Shown here: one piece after another, positions 27,947 to 36,333 of the stretch | Numbering within the stretch: position 1 is the stretch's first letter | How the letters are laid out: the number at the start of each line of letters is the position of its first letter | Source: Candidatus Woesearchaeota archaeon CG10_big_fil_rev_8_21_14_0_10_44_13 | GTDB taxonomy: Archaea > Nanobdellota > Nanobdellia > Woesearchaeales > UBA12501 | Length of the DNA stretch: 64,000 bases | NCBI GenBank assembly: GCA_002762985.1 | Contig: PCXZ01000032.1 | Location: forward strand, 18,589 to 82,588 | Direction of reading: 5' to 3' | The notes under the pieces: generated by a model | What the model was told of the DNA's origin: nothing | The model's input: the letters and a program-made list of their open reading frames with translations, nothing else | The model's database searches: none | Made by a program: the position numbers and the translations under genes

Positions 27947-28240
27947 ATGATAAAGAATAAGGAAAATAAGGCGCAAGACAAGGGATTCAGGAACAAGAAA
28001 GGGCAGAGCCTGACTTTTTTCCTGAAGGTCCTTGCAGTGGCAGCAATAGTTGTCATAATAATCTTCATAACAAGCGATAGCTTCAAGAGAATATTCAAGG
28101 CTGAGACTGGCTGCGAGTCTGACGCTGCATTCGAGAGGAAATGTTCTTTGACGTGCAGTGAAGGCTGGTCTGTAGATAACACAAAGACGTGCAAGAGCCA
28201 GGGTGACACAGAAGTGAAGTGCTGTTACAGGGCAAAATAG
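27947..28240 (+). CDS. Small pilin-like Cys-rich protein, 97 residues
   Basis: The basic N-terminus ends in NKKG followed by QSLTFFL and one helix (VLAVAAIVVIIIFIT). The outer part of about 50 residues has six cysteines (GCESD, KCSLTC, TCKSQ, KCCYRAK). The KKG-Q junction is one of the clearest class III motifs in the window. It is probably a structural subunit; the function is unknown. Confidence 0.7.
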   Translation: MIKNKENKAQDKGFRNKKGQSLTFFLKVLAVAAIVVIIIFITSDSFKRIFKAETGCESDAAFERKCSLTCSEGWSVDNTKTCKSQGDTEVKCCYRAK

Positions 28241-28310
28241 AAGATGATATGATAAGATCATTCCGATAGGTTGCTCCAGAAAATACAGAAACTGATATCC
28301 GAGATCTAAA

Positions 28311-29138
28311 ATGGGTTCTTTTAGAGATAAAATCCTGAAAAATGGCAAAAAGGCCATGGTGATGAAGTATATAGTCTTTCTTGTGATCGCCCTAATCAGC
28401 CTTATCCTCGTTTTCAGTTTCCTTTACAAGCTATACTCAAAGACAATTGGGTTCAGCGGTGAGAAGAACTGCAGGAATTCCATAGTGCTCCAGGAAACCC
28501 TTGCTGATAAGATGCCTACAACCAAATACACGAAACCCTGGCCGGCGACATGCAAGACAAAAGACAAGGTCAGTGAAGCAAAGACCGCTGAAGATGCCAA
28601 GAAAGACCTGGCTGAGATGATGTGGTGGTGCTGGTGGATGATGGGGGAAGGGGCGATAAGGCCCTTTGACAAGGATTGGTTCTCCGGAGGGAGGAAATGC
28701 TTCGTATGCTACACTGCGCAGTTCCCCTATCTGCAAGGACAGGTCAGCAGGCAGGGTTTCACCTCTTATCTGCGGGAAAAGGGCAAAGAAGGCGCGACCT
28801 ATTATGATTATCTGAAATACAGCGAAGATAAGGTGATTGAAAACCCCATGACTGATGATATAGACAAGAAAGGCATTTATGCGATAGTCTATACTTCCCC
28901 TGCTGATCCGACTTTCAGCCCTATCCTCGGCTGCCTTGGCATTGGCGCTATCGGGGCTTTGGGAGGGGGCATTGTGGCTGTTCCCAGCTATATCGGCTGC
29001 CTGGGGGCATCTGCAGTCGTGCAGGTCGTAGAATCCATGAAAGAGGATCTTGTGTATGTTGCTGATGTGAGCAAAAACAGCGCAAGCTGCTACGGGAGCT
29101 GGTACACTGGAGGGGAGAGGGTCCAAACAACAGAATAA
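28311..29138 (+). CDS. Pilin-like membrane protein with WCWWMMGEG signature (paralog A)
   Basis: The 275-residue protein has the head KKA then MVMKYIV with a helix (VIALISLILVFSFLY), a roughly 150-residue outer domain containing the unusual stretch WWCWWMMGEG, a CFVCYT motif, and a second hydrophobic Gly/Ala-rich segment (about residues 205-240). A paralog follows at 29458, aligned over the whole length including KPWPATCKTK, PFDKD, YYDYLKY and EDLVYV. The invariant aromatic cluster next to two cysteines suggests a specific binding surface or a tightly packed membrane-proximal domain. No family is recognised. Confidence 0.68.
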   Translation: MGSFRDKILKNGKKAMVMKYIVFLVIALISLILVFSFLYKLYSKTIGFSGEKNCRNSIVLQETLADKMPTTKYTKPWPATCKTKDKVSEAKTAEDAKKDLAEMMWWCWWMMGEGAIRPFDKDWFSGGRKCFVCYTAQFPYLQGQVSRQGFTSYLREKGKEGATYYDYLKYSEDKVIENPMTDDIDKKGIYAIVYTSPADPTFSPILGCLGIGAIGALGGGIVAVPSYIGCLGASAVVQVVESMKEDLVYVADVSKNSASCYGSWYTGGERVQTTE

Positions 29139-29151
29139 TATGGGATAAAGC

Positions 29152-29451
29152 ATGAATAAAGCCATAAAAACAGGATTGTTAAAACCAAAACATTTAAAAT
29201 CAAGGCTTCTTAAATACTTAAAAATGGTGAAAAGAGGCAAAAACCAGGTAATAAAGGCATATTCTGCATTCAAAACCTCATTCAAAAAAATGATGGATTC
29301 TTCTTCATTTTCCAGGTCATTTTCCCCGTTTAGGTTTCATTTAAACATAAGAGCCCAGATGGAGAATTCGACAGTCGCGATAATAATCGCGGTAGTGATG
29401 ATATTCATTGTGCTGGCATTGCTGATATTGAGGCTAAATGAATTCGCCTGA
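29152..29451 (+). CDS. Small protein with internal prepilin-like motif and C-terminal helix
   Basis: The 99-residue frame is very basic up to residue 68 and then reads NIRA followed by QMENSTV and a helix (AIIIAVVMIFIVLALLILRL) almost to the C-terminus. If processed after RA it would leave a peptide of about 30 residues, mostly membrane helix. The long basic leader is unusual and the true start may be further in (for example the ATG at 29224). It lies between the two WCWWMM paralogs with 13 and 6 nt spacing. Confidence 0.5.
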   Translation: MNKAIKTGLLKPKHLKSRLLKYLKMVKRGKNQVIKAYSAFKTSFKKMMDSSSFSRSFSPFRFHLNIRAQMENSTVAIIIAVVMIFIVLALLILRLNEFA

Positions 29452-29457
29452 GATACC

Positions 29458-30354
29458 ATGAAGAATAAAAAATCATTCATTGAGTGGGAAGTGATGAAGA
29501 TAATACTCATACTTTTCTCATTCATATTGCTTTTTGCCTTCCTGTACAGGTTTTACTCCAAGTCTACAGAATTTGCCGGCGAGGAAGCCTGCCATGATTC
29601 CCTCGTGCTTACGCAGACTCTTGCTGAGAAAGTTGCAACTGGCCAATATCTGAAGCCGTGGCCAGCCACGTGCAAGACAAAAGAAGTAGTGAGCAAAGCC
29701 ACTGAAATTGACCAGGCCAAGAAAGAGCTTGCAGAGAGGATGTCGTGGTGCTGGTGGATGATGGGTGAAGGGGTTATAAAGCCTTTTGACAAGGATTTTT
29801 TTGCCGGAGGCAAAAAATGCTATGTATGTTATACTATGCAGTTCCCTTTCCTGAAAGAACCTGTCAGCAGGCAGGATTTCATGTATTACCTGCAGCAGCA
29901 GGGAAAGGAAAAAATGACTTATTATGATTATCTGAAATATGGCGAAGACAAGGTGATAGAGAGTCCTTTGACTGATCCGATAGACAGCAAGAAGATATAT
30001 GCAGTGGTATACACATCGCCATCTGATTTCACATTCAATTTCATCCTGACATGCCTGAAGCCTTCTTTAGAGGTCGGTGCTGGCGCTGCAACAACCGGTG
30101 CAGTTGTTTGCGGCACTGCAGGGGCAGTTGTGGCGGGTCCGCCAGGCGCTGCAGCAGGAGTATTATTCTGCGGGCTTACAGGGGCTGTCTGGGGTTCAAT
30201 AGGCACGTATGCTTTATGCGCTCCGGCAAGCATAGTCACGCAGATCATTGAAAAGACCAAAGAGGACCTAGTGTATGTGACTGATGTCAACAGGGGGCAG
30301 GCAGGCTGCGAAGGCACATGGTACAAAGGTGTAGGAGAGGTCCAGACAGCATAG
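29458..30354 (+). CDS. Pilin-like membrane protein with WCWWMMGEG signature (paralog B)
   Basis: The 298-residue protein is a paralog of the gene at 28311, starting NKKS then FIEWEVM with one helix. It shares LKPWPATCKTK, SWCWWMMGEG, KPFDKDFF, KKCYVCYTMQFPF, TYYDYLKYGEDKVIE and KEDLVYVTDV. It differs by a longer Ala/Gly/Val-rich hydrophobic segment (about residues 200-250). The tandem copies with retained sequence features suggest two non-identical partners rather than redundant copies. Confidence 0.68.
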   Translation: MKNKKSFIEWEVMKIILILFSFILLFAFLYRFYSKSTEFAGEEACHDSLVLTQTLAEKVATGQYLKPWPATCKTKEVVSKATEIDQAKKELAERMSWCWWMMGEGVIKPFDKDFFAGGKKCYVCYTMQFPFLKEPVSRQDFMYYLQQQGKEKMTYYDYLKYGEDKVIESPLTDPIDSKKIYAVVYTSPSDFTFNFILTCLKPSLEVGAGAATTGAVVCGTAGAVVAGPPGAAAGVLFCGLTGAVWGSIGTYALCAPASIVTQIIEKTKEDLVYVTDVNRGQAGCEGTWYKGVGEVQTA

Positions 30355-30402
30355 ATTTATAATAAATGAGGTCATAGAGCAATATCATTAAAAGGTGAGA
30401 TC

Positions 30403-30702
30403 ATGAAAACTCTTATCAAAAAAGATGCCAGGAAGACGGTTTCAGATAACCCCCAATTTATGAGTCCCTTTTTTGGGAGAAGCCTTGGTGATATAAGGGT
30501 GGCTCTAAAAACAATGATGCTCTCAATCCCTCATGCAAAAAAAGGGGAGGAGATGGTTTCTCCGAGGCTGCTCGAATACATCATAGGTGCATTAGGGATG
30601 ATTGCGATAATAGTCTTGATATATATGGTCTTCAAACCTGAAAATGCGGCCCAAGTGGCATCAAGCTGCGTCACGCAGTATATAGGGCCTAAATTCACTT
30701 AA
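30403..30702 (+). CDS. Small pilin-like membrane protein, 99 residues
   Basis: A GGTGAGATC site precedes the ATG. The protein has a basic 45-residue leader, the motif AKKG then EEMVSPRLLEY, one helix (IIGALGMIAIIVLIYMVF), and a short tail with a single cysteine. A small mature product with Glu near the start of the helix is typical of pilin-like subunits. The function is unknown. Confidence 0.58.
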   Translation: MKTLIKKDARKTVSDNPQFMSPFFGRSLGDIRVALKTMMLSIPHAKKGEEMVSPRLLEYIIGALGMIAIIVLIYMVFKPENAAQVASSCVTQYIGPKFT

Positions 30703-30778
30703 CATGCGGGCATATATCAATAGCCCATATCCCAAAAAATTTATCGAAAAAAGGCATTCAGACATTCAAGGTGAGCAC

Positions 30779-31600
30779 ATGAAAAAAAAATCGATGGCGA
30801 TCTCAACAACATTCTACATGATAATAATGCTTGCTCTGCTGCTTGTGCTCACATTCATCTATTTCGGCGGCACAGGCTTCTTCCAGAAGATATACAAACT
30901 GACAGACAAGCTGGGCCTGACGAAGCTTGCAAAGGATGTCGAGGAAAAAGAGAAAAACATAACTGAAAGCAGGGAAAAATTAAGCCCCGAGGAACAGAGG
31001 GCTGAAGAGCAGATAAAATCCGTCGTCGATAAGATCGTCCAGGGCATACAATCCTGCCTTGCCGGACCAAACTGCGTATGCAGGATAGACGGCCAGCAGA
31101 TACCTGAAGGATATGTCATAAGGTTCCTGAATGCCCCTGCTGAAAAAACGGTCTATGTAAGCGTATTCAGGTTCAAGGAGAGGGGCTGGTACCAGGCTAA
31201 TTATGACGAGAATTACCAGGGCCAGACAGGAGTGCATTTTGTCTATGGCACAAATTACAATCTGGATAATACCCAATCATGCATTGTCATAGACCTTGAA
31301 GAGCACTATCTTGACGGGGATGATGATGTGGACCATATACAGTTAAGGGATCCTGAAGCAGGCATGATACAGCTTTTCTGGGAAGGAGACAGGTACAGGG
31401 CGACTGAATCAGTCAGTCCTGGCGTGGTATATAATAGTGAGAGGGATTATGATGTGTATGGCGCTGGCAGCTACAGCCTCAACTCGATATACAAGGCAAA
31501 GGATGGAAGATTCTGCTTTTTCGCAGAAAGATTCGTCGATGAAGACACTGATCTTGTAGACCGCATAGTCTGCGGCAAGAGCGAAGAGCAGCCCAGTTAG
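30779..31600 (+). CDS. Pilin-like membrane protein with unknown outer domain, 273 residues
   Basis: The start at 30779 follows GGTGAGCAC; an earlier in-frame ATG at 30704 lacks a ribosome site. The head is KKKS then MAISTTF with a helix (YMIIMLALLLVLTFIYFGG). A charged, probably coiled-coil stalk (residues 45-85, DVEEKEKNITESREK) and an outer domain with a CLAGPNCVCR motif, Trp/Tyr-rich strands and several Asp clusters (YLDGDDDVDH) follow. No family is recognised. Confidence 0.66.
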   Translation: MKKKSMAISTTFYMIIMLALLLVLTFIYFGGTGFFQKIYKLTDKLGLTKLAKDVEEKEKNITESREKLSPEEQRAEEQIKSVVDKIVQGIQSCLAGPNCVCRIDGQQIPEGYVIRFLNAPAEKTVYVSVFRFKERGWYQANYDENYQGQTGVHFVYGTNYNLDNTQSCIVIDLEEHYLDGDDDVDHIQLRDPEAGMIQLFWEGDRYRATESVSPGVVYNSERDYDVYGAGSYSLNSIYKAKDGRFCFFAERFVDEDTDLVDRIVCGKSEEQPS

Positions 31601-31611
31601 GAGGTGGAATA

Positions 31612-32022
31612 ATGACAGAAGCATATAGAAAAAATAAAGGAAGATTCAAAGAGAATAAGAAGGCCCAAAGTTCGACTACTTTCCTGAAAGTCCTGCTCGA
31701 GGCAGTTGTAGTCCTTGTTGTAATAGGGGTATTTTTGTATGGGATGTACCTTAAATCAGCAAAGAGAAGCATTAATCCATTATTAGACAAAATAGGCACA
31801 GAAATCGAGAAAGTGGATCCTCTCGCACAGAGCGAAGATGATTATGACCAGGATGGGGTGCCTAATAATGCAGATAAATGCTGCAGCTGCGACAGGATAG
31901 GCAGGACAGGAGTCATAAATGACCCGGCGCTGGATCCCACAAAAACAAGGATGGGTTGCGCAGAAGGACAGCAGCCAAGCAGCTGCCCGACATCGCCTTG
32001 CCAGACTGTTTTGGTCTCATGA
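31612..32022 (+). CDS. Pilin-like protein with a thrombospondin-3-type calcium motif
   Basis: The 136-residue protein begins with a basic leader, NKKA then QSSTTFL and one helix (LLEAVVVLVVIGVFLYG). The outer part has DYDQDGVPNNADKC, a thrombospondin-3/TSP3-like calcium loop, and then a Cys-rich end. A strong GGAGGTGGA site precedes the ATG. The calcium loop ties it to the giant proteins upstream, which carry the same motif. It is probably a surface subunit. Confidence 0.68.
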   Translation: MTEAYRKNKGRFKENKKAQSSTTFLKVLLEAVVVLVVIGVFLYGMYLKSAKRSINPLLDKIGTEIEKVDPLAQSEDDYDQDGVPNNADKCCSCDRIGRTGVINDPALDPTKTRMGCAEGQQPSSCPTSPCQTVLVS

Positions 32023-32088
32023 CCGCAGGTTTGTGAGTATATAAGACAGTATGAGACAGGATATTAAATAAGATACCAAAAAAGAAAA

Positions 32089-33024
32089 ATGAAGAAAAAA
32101 GCGCTTATAGGCTTCGTAGTCGTGCTTGTGCTGACGCTTACCTTGGCAGGGCTCACTATGTACAAGGTTGCAGAGATATTCGGCCTGCATCAGACCCAGA
32201 AGGCCATGGATTCCTTCTATAGATTTGTATATAAGGTGAATGACAGCTCTGTCAGGCCTGTAGGGACAAAGGAATCAACTGCATTATACGTCGATGAGAA
32301 GAGCACCATACTGGGTTTCAGCAAGAATTCCAAAGAGATTTTCATCCCAACGGGCATAAACCATCACAGCCCCCGGCCCCCCGAATGCATTGCGGGAAAT
32401 GCGTGCATATGCCTCTGCAGGGATTATGACTGGAGGATAGACTTCAGTAAATATGAGTATTATTTCGGCATGGAATTCCTGCCGATAAGGTGCAGGGAAA
32501 GCTTCATCTGCGAAAATTTTCAAGATTTTGATTTCCCCCAGAAGATGACAAAAGAGGATTTCGGGATGGATATAGAGATGGAAGGGGGATTCATAATCGC
32601 AAGGAACTTCATGCTCGGAGACCAGAAGATAGAGGCAAGATTGACAGGAATCTACATAACAAATGAAGCGCCCGGCCTTGTGAGCGTTTCATACAATGTG
32701 GAAGGGGTCTCAAAGGAAACCCTGCAGAGGCAGAACGAGAGGGATGAGACCGGAAAAATGATGTGGGAGGCGAATACTGCTTTCACGAACAAGCAATGGG
32801 ATACAGCCATACAGAAATATGATGAGATCATAAGCAAAGGTTATCTTAGCTATCTTTCAGAAGGCTCCAAGGAGCAGGTATACCTATTCAGGGCAATGTG
32901 CTATTACAACAAGCATGACAGGGAGAATACATTAGAGGCAATGGATGAAGCCTTGAACCACACAGAAGATGACACATTAAAGAAGATGATAAGGGAGAAA
33001 ATGGCTGAAGCAGAGACATGGTAA
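32089..33024 (+). CDS. Membrane-anchored protein with C-terminal TPR-like repeats
   Basis: The 311-residue protein starts MKKKA then LIGFVVV with a helix (VLVLTLTLAGLTMYKV). It has a middle domain with a Cys-rich patch (CIAGNACICLCRDYDW) and, from about residue 220, helical repeats fitting tetratricopeptide repeats (ANTAFTNKQWDTAIQKYDEI, AMCYYNKHDRENTLEAMDEA). TPRs bind partner proteins, so this may be an assembly or tethering factor outside the membrane. No ribosome site is obvious. It is the last gene of the 26.4 kb unit. Confidence 0.66.
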   Translation: MKKKALIGFVVVLVLTLTLAGLTMYKVAEIFGLHQTQKAMDSFYRFVYKVNDSSVRPVGTKESTALYVDEKSTILGFSKNSKEIFIPTGINHHSPRPPECIAGNACICLCRDYDWRIDFSKYEYYFGMEFLPIRCRESFICENFQDFDFPQKMTKEDFGMDIEMEGGFIIARNFMLGDQKIEARLTGIYITNEAPGLVSVSYNVEGVSKETLQRQNERDETGKMMWEANTAFTNKQWDTAIQKYDEIISKGYLSYLSEGSKEQVYLFRAMCYYNKHDRENTLEAMDEALNHTEDDTLKKMIREKMAEAETW

Positions 33025-33105
33025 GATATATCAGGGGTTAGTTCTTTGTCAAGAGTTAGTTGAGGCATAGGGTTGGATAAGTTGGGCATTGATTATGTTT
33101 TTTTT

Positions 33106-33194
33106 ATAGAACAATTGTATTTTTAATAACATAACTTACATTTTATATATAAAATAGTAAACTATATATAGAACAAATGTTTTATATATAAAAT
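33106..33194 (+). promoter_or_regulatory. Promoter with two identical AT palindromes and a repeated ATAGAACAA
   Basis: TTTTATATATAAAAT occurs at 33141-33155 and again at 33180-33194, the second copy covering the start codon at 33193. ATAGAACAA occurs at 33106-33114 and 33168-33176. A TATA-like CTATATATA at 33162-33170 lies about 27 nt before the ATG, predicting a leaderless transcript. This looks like a regulator controlling its own gene. Confidence 0.5.
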
Positions 33195-33606
33195 GCTTGA
33201 AAAGTATGCCTTGTGGAAGGTCATTGAAGTTCTTGTAAAAGGGGAAGAGGAATATTCTGTAAGGCAGATGTCAAGGACTGCAGGCATAGGCGCAGGGACT
33301 GCAAAAGCGTGCCTTGATTACATGCATGAAAACGGGATTATAAAGAAGAAAGTGATAGGCAATATCTACCAATATTCCCTGGATCTTGCGAATCCTGCTG
33401 CAAGGCAGATAAAGAATGCGTATTTCGCAAAGGAATTGCTCCAGAAGGCCGGCCCTAAGACATGGATCTGCTCCAATGAGAAAGAGGTTGTCGTTGTCAC
33501 GACAATGGAATCGTTGAAGATTGAGGGGATAAGAATCATAAAAACAAATGAGCATGATTTCGAAAGCCTGAAAAAAAGCTATCTCGACATAATCACGATA
33601 AGATGA
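33193..33606 (+). CDS. Winged-helix regulator, probable autoregulator
   Basis: The 137-residue protein has an N-terminal winged helix (YSVRQMSRTAGIGAGTAKAC as the helix-turn-helix, then ENGIIKKKVIGNIYQYSL as wing) and a short C-terminal alpha/beta part (WICSNEKEVVVVTTMESL, GIRIIKT). Its plan resembles the regulator at 10077 though shorter. It sits just before the amidase-containing unit starting at 33690, which it may control, and its own promoter has paired palindromes. It is cytoplasmic. Confidence 0.7.
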   Translation: MLEKYALWKVIEVLVKGEEEYSVRQMSRTAGIGAGTAKACLDYMHENGIIKKKVIGNIYQYSLDLANPAARQIKNAYFAKELLQKAGPKTWICSNEKEVVVVTTMESLKIEGIRIIKTNEHDFESLKKSYLDIITIR

Positions 33607-33689
33607 GAGGACATTAACACTGGCTTGAGCAACAGGCACGATTAAATGCGCAAAAGTAAATATACCAAAGAGCGTAAAAAAGAGCATAA

Positions 33690-34925
33690 ATGAAAATAAA
33701 AAAGAGGCATGGAAAGAGAACAGTTACTTCTAGTCTTGAGACTGGCACAAGTAGAAGTGGGGCATATAATATGCATTCCTCCAGGATAAGATATAAAAAA
33801 GCGATGGAATCCACAACCATGGTCTTTTATTATGCGGCCTGCCTTTTTTTCGCTTTTTTCGTCATATTCACATATATGAGGATAGCTTACACTGGCGCAA
33901 AAAGCACTAAATTCAATATGGAATTCTTTGTGAATGATGTCGGATTGATGACTGATTCATTATCTGCTGTCCCTGGCGACGTTGACTACGATTATAAAAA
34001 AAGCCCGTCCAAGTTCATATTCGATTTCAGGGAGAGTGCCCTCTACGTCTATACTCCTATCGAGACCGCTAATGTAAAACTAAACAAAGAGGGCATAAGC
34101 GACACATGGTCTTCATATAACCTGTTGTTCGAGGCAGGGAAGCCGTTTGTCAAAAAATTCACTTTCCCGCCGATAATCTCGTTCAGGAAAAAGGGCAGCA
34201 TGCTTGAAATATCCTCTTCAGGTGTGTTCAATGACAGGGAATTCTGCCCCATCATGGATACCTATTCGGACTTGAAACAGGCCAATATAACTATAGAACC
34301 CGGCCATTATATGTCAGAGCCTGGCTATGTGAGCGGAAACCAGAAAGAGTTCCAGCTCACAGAAGCGATAGCAGAAAGCATAGCTGTGCTGTGCAGGAGC
34401 CATTCGATGAACTGCAAGATACTCAGACAGGGCACTATGGCTGAAAAGGTTGCAGAGATGAACACAGAACCCAAGCCGAATATGGCCATAAGCCTGCATA
34501 TAGGGGATTACCAGAATCCTGATGACAACCCATTCAGGGCAATGTATATCTTCAGCTCTTCAAAAAGCGAGAAGCTCGCGTGCCTCATATCGAACAAGTT
34601 CAGGGAGGATTACATCGTCCTGGAGAGCGAGAAGATAGTCCCATTGCTGAAATATTCCCAGGATTATGCCTCGATCTTATCTGAAAATGCGCCTTCAGTT
34701 GTCCTTGAGATCGGCAACATCAGGAATATTATGGGCTTCGACCAGGACGAGGACATAAACAAGATTGCTGCGATAATAGTGAGCGGCATCGAGGAATACT
34801 ACAAGAAAGAGGCAGTCAGCGCTGAAGGGGAAGAGGAATTCGAGGAGCTGAATAAGGAGATGAAAGGCGCTAAGGAAATGCCTGCAGATGGCGACAAGAG
34901 CAAGGTGAAGGTCATTACAAGGTAG
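33690..34925 (+). CDS. Membrane-anchored N-acetylmuramoyl-L-alanine amidase-like protein (amidase_3)
   Basis: The 411-residue protein has a basic leader, YKKA then MESTTMV and one helix (FYYAACLFFAFFVIFTYMRI). From about residue 198 it shows an amidase_3-like fold. ITIEPGHY carries the first zinc-type histidine, and a Glu lies in NQKEFQLTEAIAESIAVL. ISLHIGD carries the second histidine, and SVVLEIGNIRN has the catalytic-type glutamate. Amidases of this family cut the bond between MurNAc and L-Ala in peptidoglycan. The motifs are looser than in the 36943 protein, so a divergent or altered substrate is possible. It is the first gene of a run ending in two further wall-hydrolase genes. Confidence 0.66.
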   Translation: MKIKKRHGKRTVTSSLETGTSRSGAYNMHSSRIRYKKAMESTTMVFYYAACLFFAFFVIFTYMRIAYTGAKSTKFNMEFFVNDVGLMTDSLSAVPGDVDYDYKKSPSKFIFDFRESALYVYTPIETANVKLNKEGISDTWSSYNLLFEAGKPFVKKFTFPPIISFRKKGSMLEISSSGVFNDREFCPIMDTYSDLKQANITIEPGHYMSEPGYVSGNQKEFQLTEAIAESIAVLCRSHSMNCKILRQGTMAEKVAEMNTEPKPNMAISLHIGDYQNPDDNPFRAMYIFSSSKSEKLACLISNKFREDYIVLESEKIVPLLKYSQDYASILSENAPSVVLEIGNIRNIMGFDQDEDINKIAAIIVSGIEEYYKKEAVSAEGEEEFEELNKEMKGAKEMPADGDKSKVKVITR

Positions 34926-34982
34926 AATCCAAGAAGGATTATCAAAAGCAATTATCCAAAAAAATACAAAACATGAGAGAGG

Positions 34983-35819
34983 ATGCAGCAAAAGATGCGA
35001 CAAAAAAACATGAGATTTGTGAAAATCTGCATATTCATGGTAATTGCGGCCCTGCCTTCGCTAGCCAATGCAGCGATATATGGGGATGAAGCGTTTGTAG
35101 ATGGCTTCGTGACTGACCAGAGGCTTGTTGATTCTGTTGATAGTTTCCTGGAAACGACAAACACGACTCTTGCGCTTGCTGTGCTAAACAACACGGAGGA
35201 TATTGCTGCTGATGCTGAATTTTACTATAACCTGAGCAAGGCTGACATCACAATAGTGTATGATTTCGGCGATAATAAGATAGCGATAGCGAAGCCGAGG
35301 GAGAGGGAGGTATTGAGCGACCAGAAGATAAACCAGCTGCTTGACGGCAGGCAGAGCCAAAAGACATTCATTGTCGACGCAGGTGATGCGAACTTATACC
35401 TCCTGAATCTTGTTGAAGACATCAAGACAGAGCTGAGATCCGGCGAGAAGATATATGGTGTGTGTTCCATAATAAAAGACGGCTACTGCAATGAGAGCTG
35501 TTATGACGACCTTGACTGCGATTGCGGCAACGGCATATGCGAGTACCATGAGAATTACATAACCTGCCAGAAAGACTGCAAGAAGACGTCTGAGTATGGC
35601 TGTGCGATATTGAGCGACAATTACTGCGATAAGAACTGCCCATTGACGGACATAGACTGCAGTTTCGGGAGCCTCAGTGAGAAGACATTCGATATCGCAA
35701 AAAAGAAAAGGACGACTGCCGTAGTGCTGCAGGCTGTTATCGGGGCCCTGTTGTTCATGCTTGTCGTCATACTGATATATGTGCTTGAAAAAAATAAAGG
35801 ATTCAAAAAACCGCAATGA
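34983..35819 (+). CDS. Surface protein with signal peptide, Cys-rich region and C-terminal membrane helix
   Basis: The 278-residue protein has a class I signal peptide (FVKICIFMVIAALPSLANA) and an outer domain with alternating strands. A Cys-rich region with CGNGICEYHENYITCQKDC resembles the CGxGxCExxEN repeats of archaeal surface proteins. One transmembrane helix (VVLQAVIGALLFMLVVILIY) and a short basic tail complete it. The architecture is the same as the 39036 gene, so the pair may be type I membrane partners of the pilin-like subunits. The function is unknown. Confidence 0.68.
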   Translation: MQQKMRQKNMRFVKICIFMVIAALPSLANAAIYGDEAFVDGFVTDQRLVDSVDSFLETTNTTLALAVLNNTEDIAADAEFYYNLSKADITIVYDFGDNKIAIAKPREREVLSDQKINQLLDGRQSQKTFIVDAGDANLYLLNLVEDIKTELRSGEKIYGVCSIIKDGYCNESCYDDLDCDCGNGICEYHENYITCQKDCKKTSEYGCAILSDNYCDKNCPLTDIDCSFGSLSEKTFDIAKKKRTTAVVLQAVIGALLFMLVVILIYVLEKNKGFKKPQ

Positions 35820-35826
35820 TGGATGG

Positions 35827-36333
35827 ATGAAATATATGAGAAGTGTATGGAAATCAAAAAGAGGGGAGGGAGAGGAAAGGACGCAAGAGGCACCAAACTA
35901 CTCGATATATTTCCTGATAGTCGCGATCATAGTCCCATTATTCGCTATCTTCCTTGTCATTGCGACATCCTCATACAGTGTTGAAACTACAAGCATACTC
36001 GGAAACCTTGAAAGCGCCGTGGTAGGGTTCAGGATATTGAATTCGCCAGAATGCTTCGTCTATCAGGATGAGGCTACAAAAAGGACATACCCCCACACGA
36101 TAGAACTGAAGAAATGCACGCCTGAAAGGCTTGAAGCCTGCATGGGCAATATGTCGGGAGTATGCTTCAAGTCCCAGATAAAAGTCGGAGGGGAGGTAAT
36201 GAAAGAGCTGCAGAGCAGGAATTACAGGAGGCCATCTGAGATAAAGGTGAGCGTTTGGCCGATAAAGGCCAAGGATGAGGGCGAAGAGAGGCAGGGATTC
36301 ATGATCATAAGCACGAGCAAGCAATGCGGTTGA
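35827..36333 (+). CDS. Pilin-like membrane protein, 168 residues
   Basis: The head contains SKRG then EGEERTQEAPNYS and a helix (IYFLIVAIIVPLFAIFLVIA). The distance between the basic-Gly motif and the helix is larger than usual, so processing at this site is less certain. The outer domain has four cysteines. I use ATG 35827, eight bases after the preceding stop; a frame opening at 35779 overlaps the upstream gene. Its end overlaps the next gene by 10 nt, indicating coupling. Confidence 0.6.
   Translation: MKYMRSVWKSKRGEGEERTQEAPNYSIYFLIVAIIVPLFAIFLVIATSSYSVETTSILGNLESAVVGFRILNSPECFVYQDEATKRTYPHTIELKKCTPERLEACMGNMSGVCFKSQIKVGGEVMKELQSRNYRRPSEIKVSVWPIKAKDEGEERQGFMIISTSKQCG

Noticed and set aside
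29152..29451. Spurious reading frame between the two WCWWMM paralogs
   Set aside because: It is kept as a gene, at reduced confidence, because it carries RA/QMEN plus a full membrane helix and fits tightly between neighbours.
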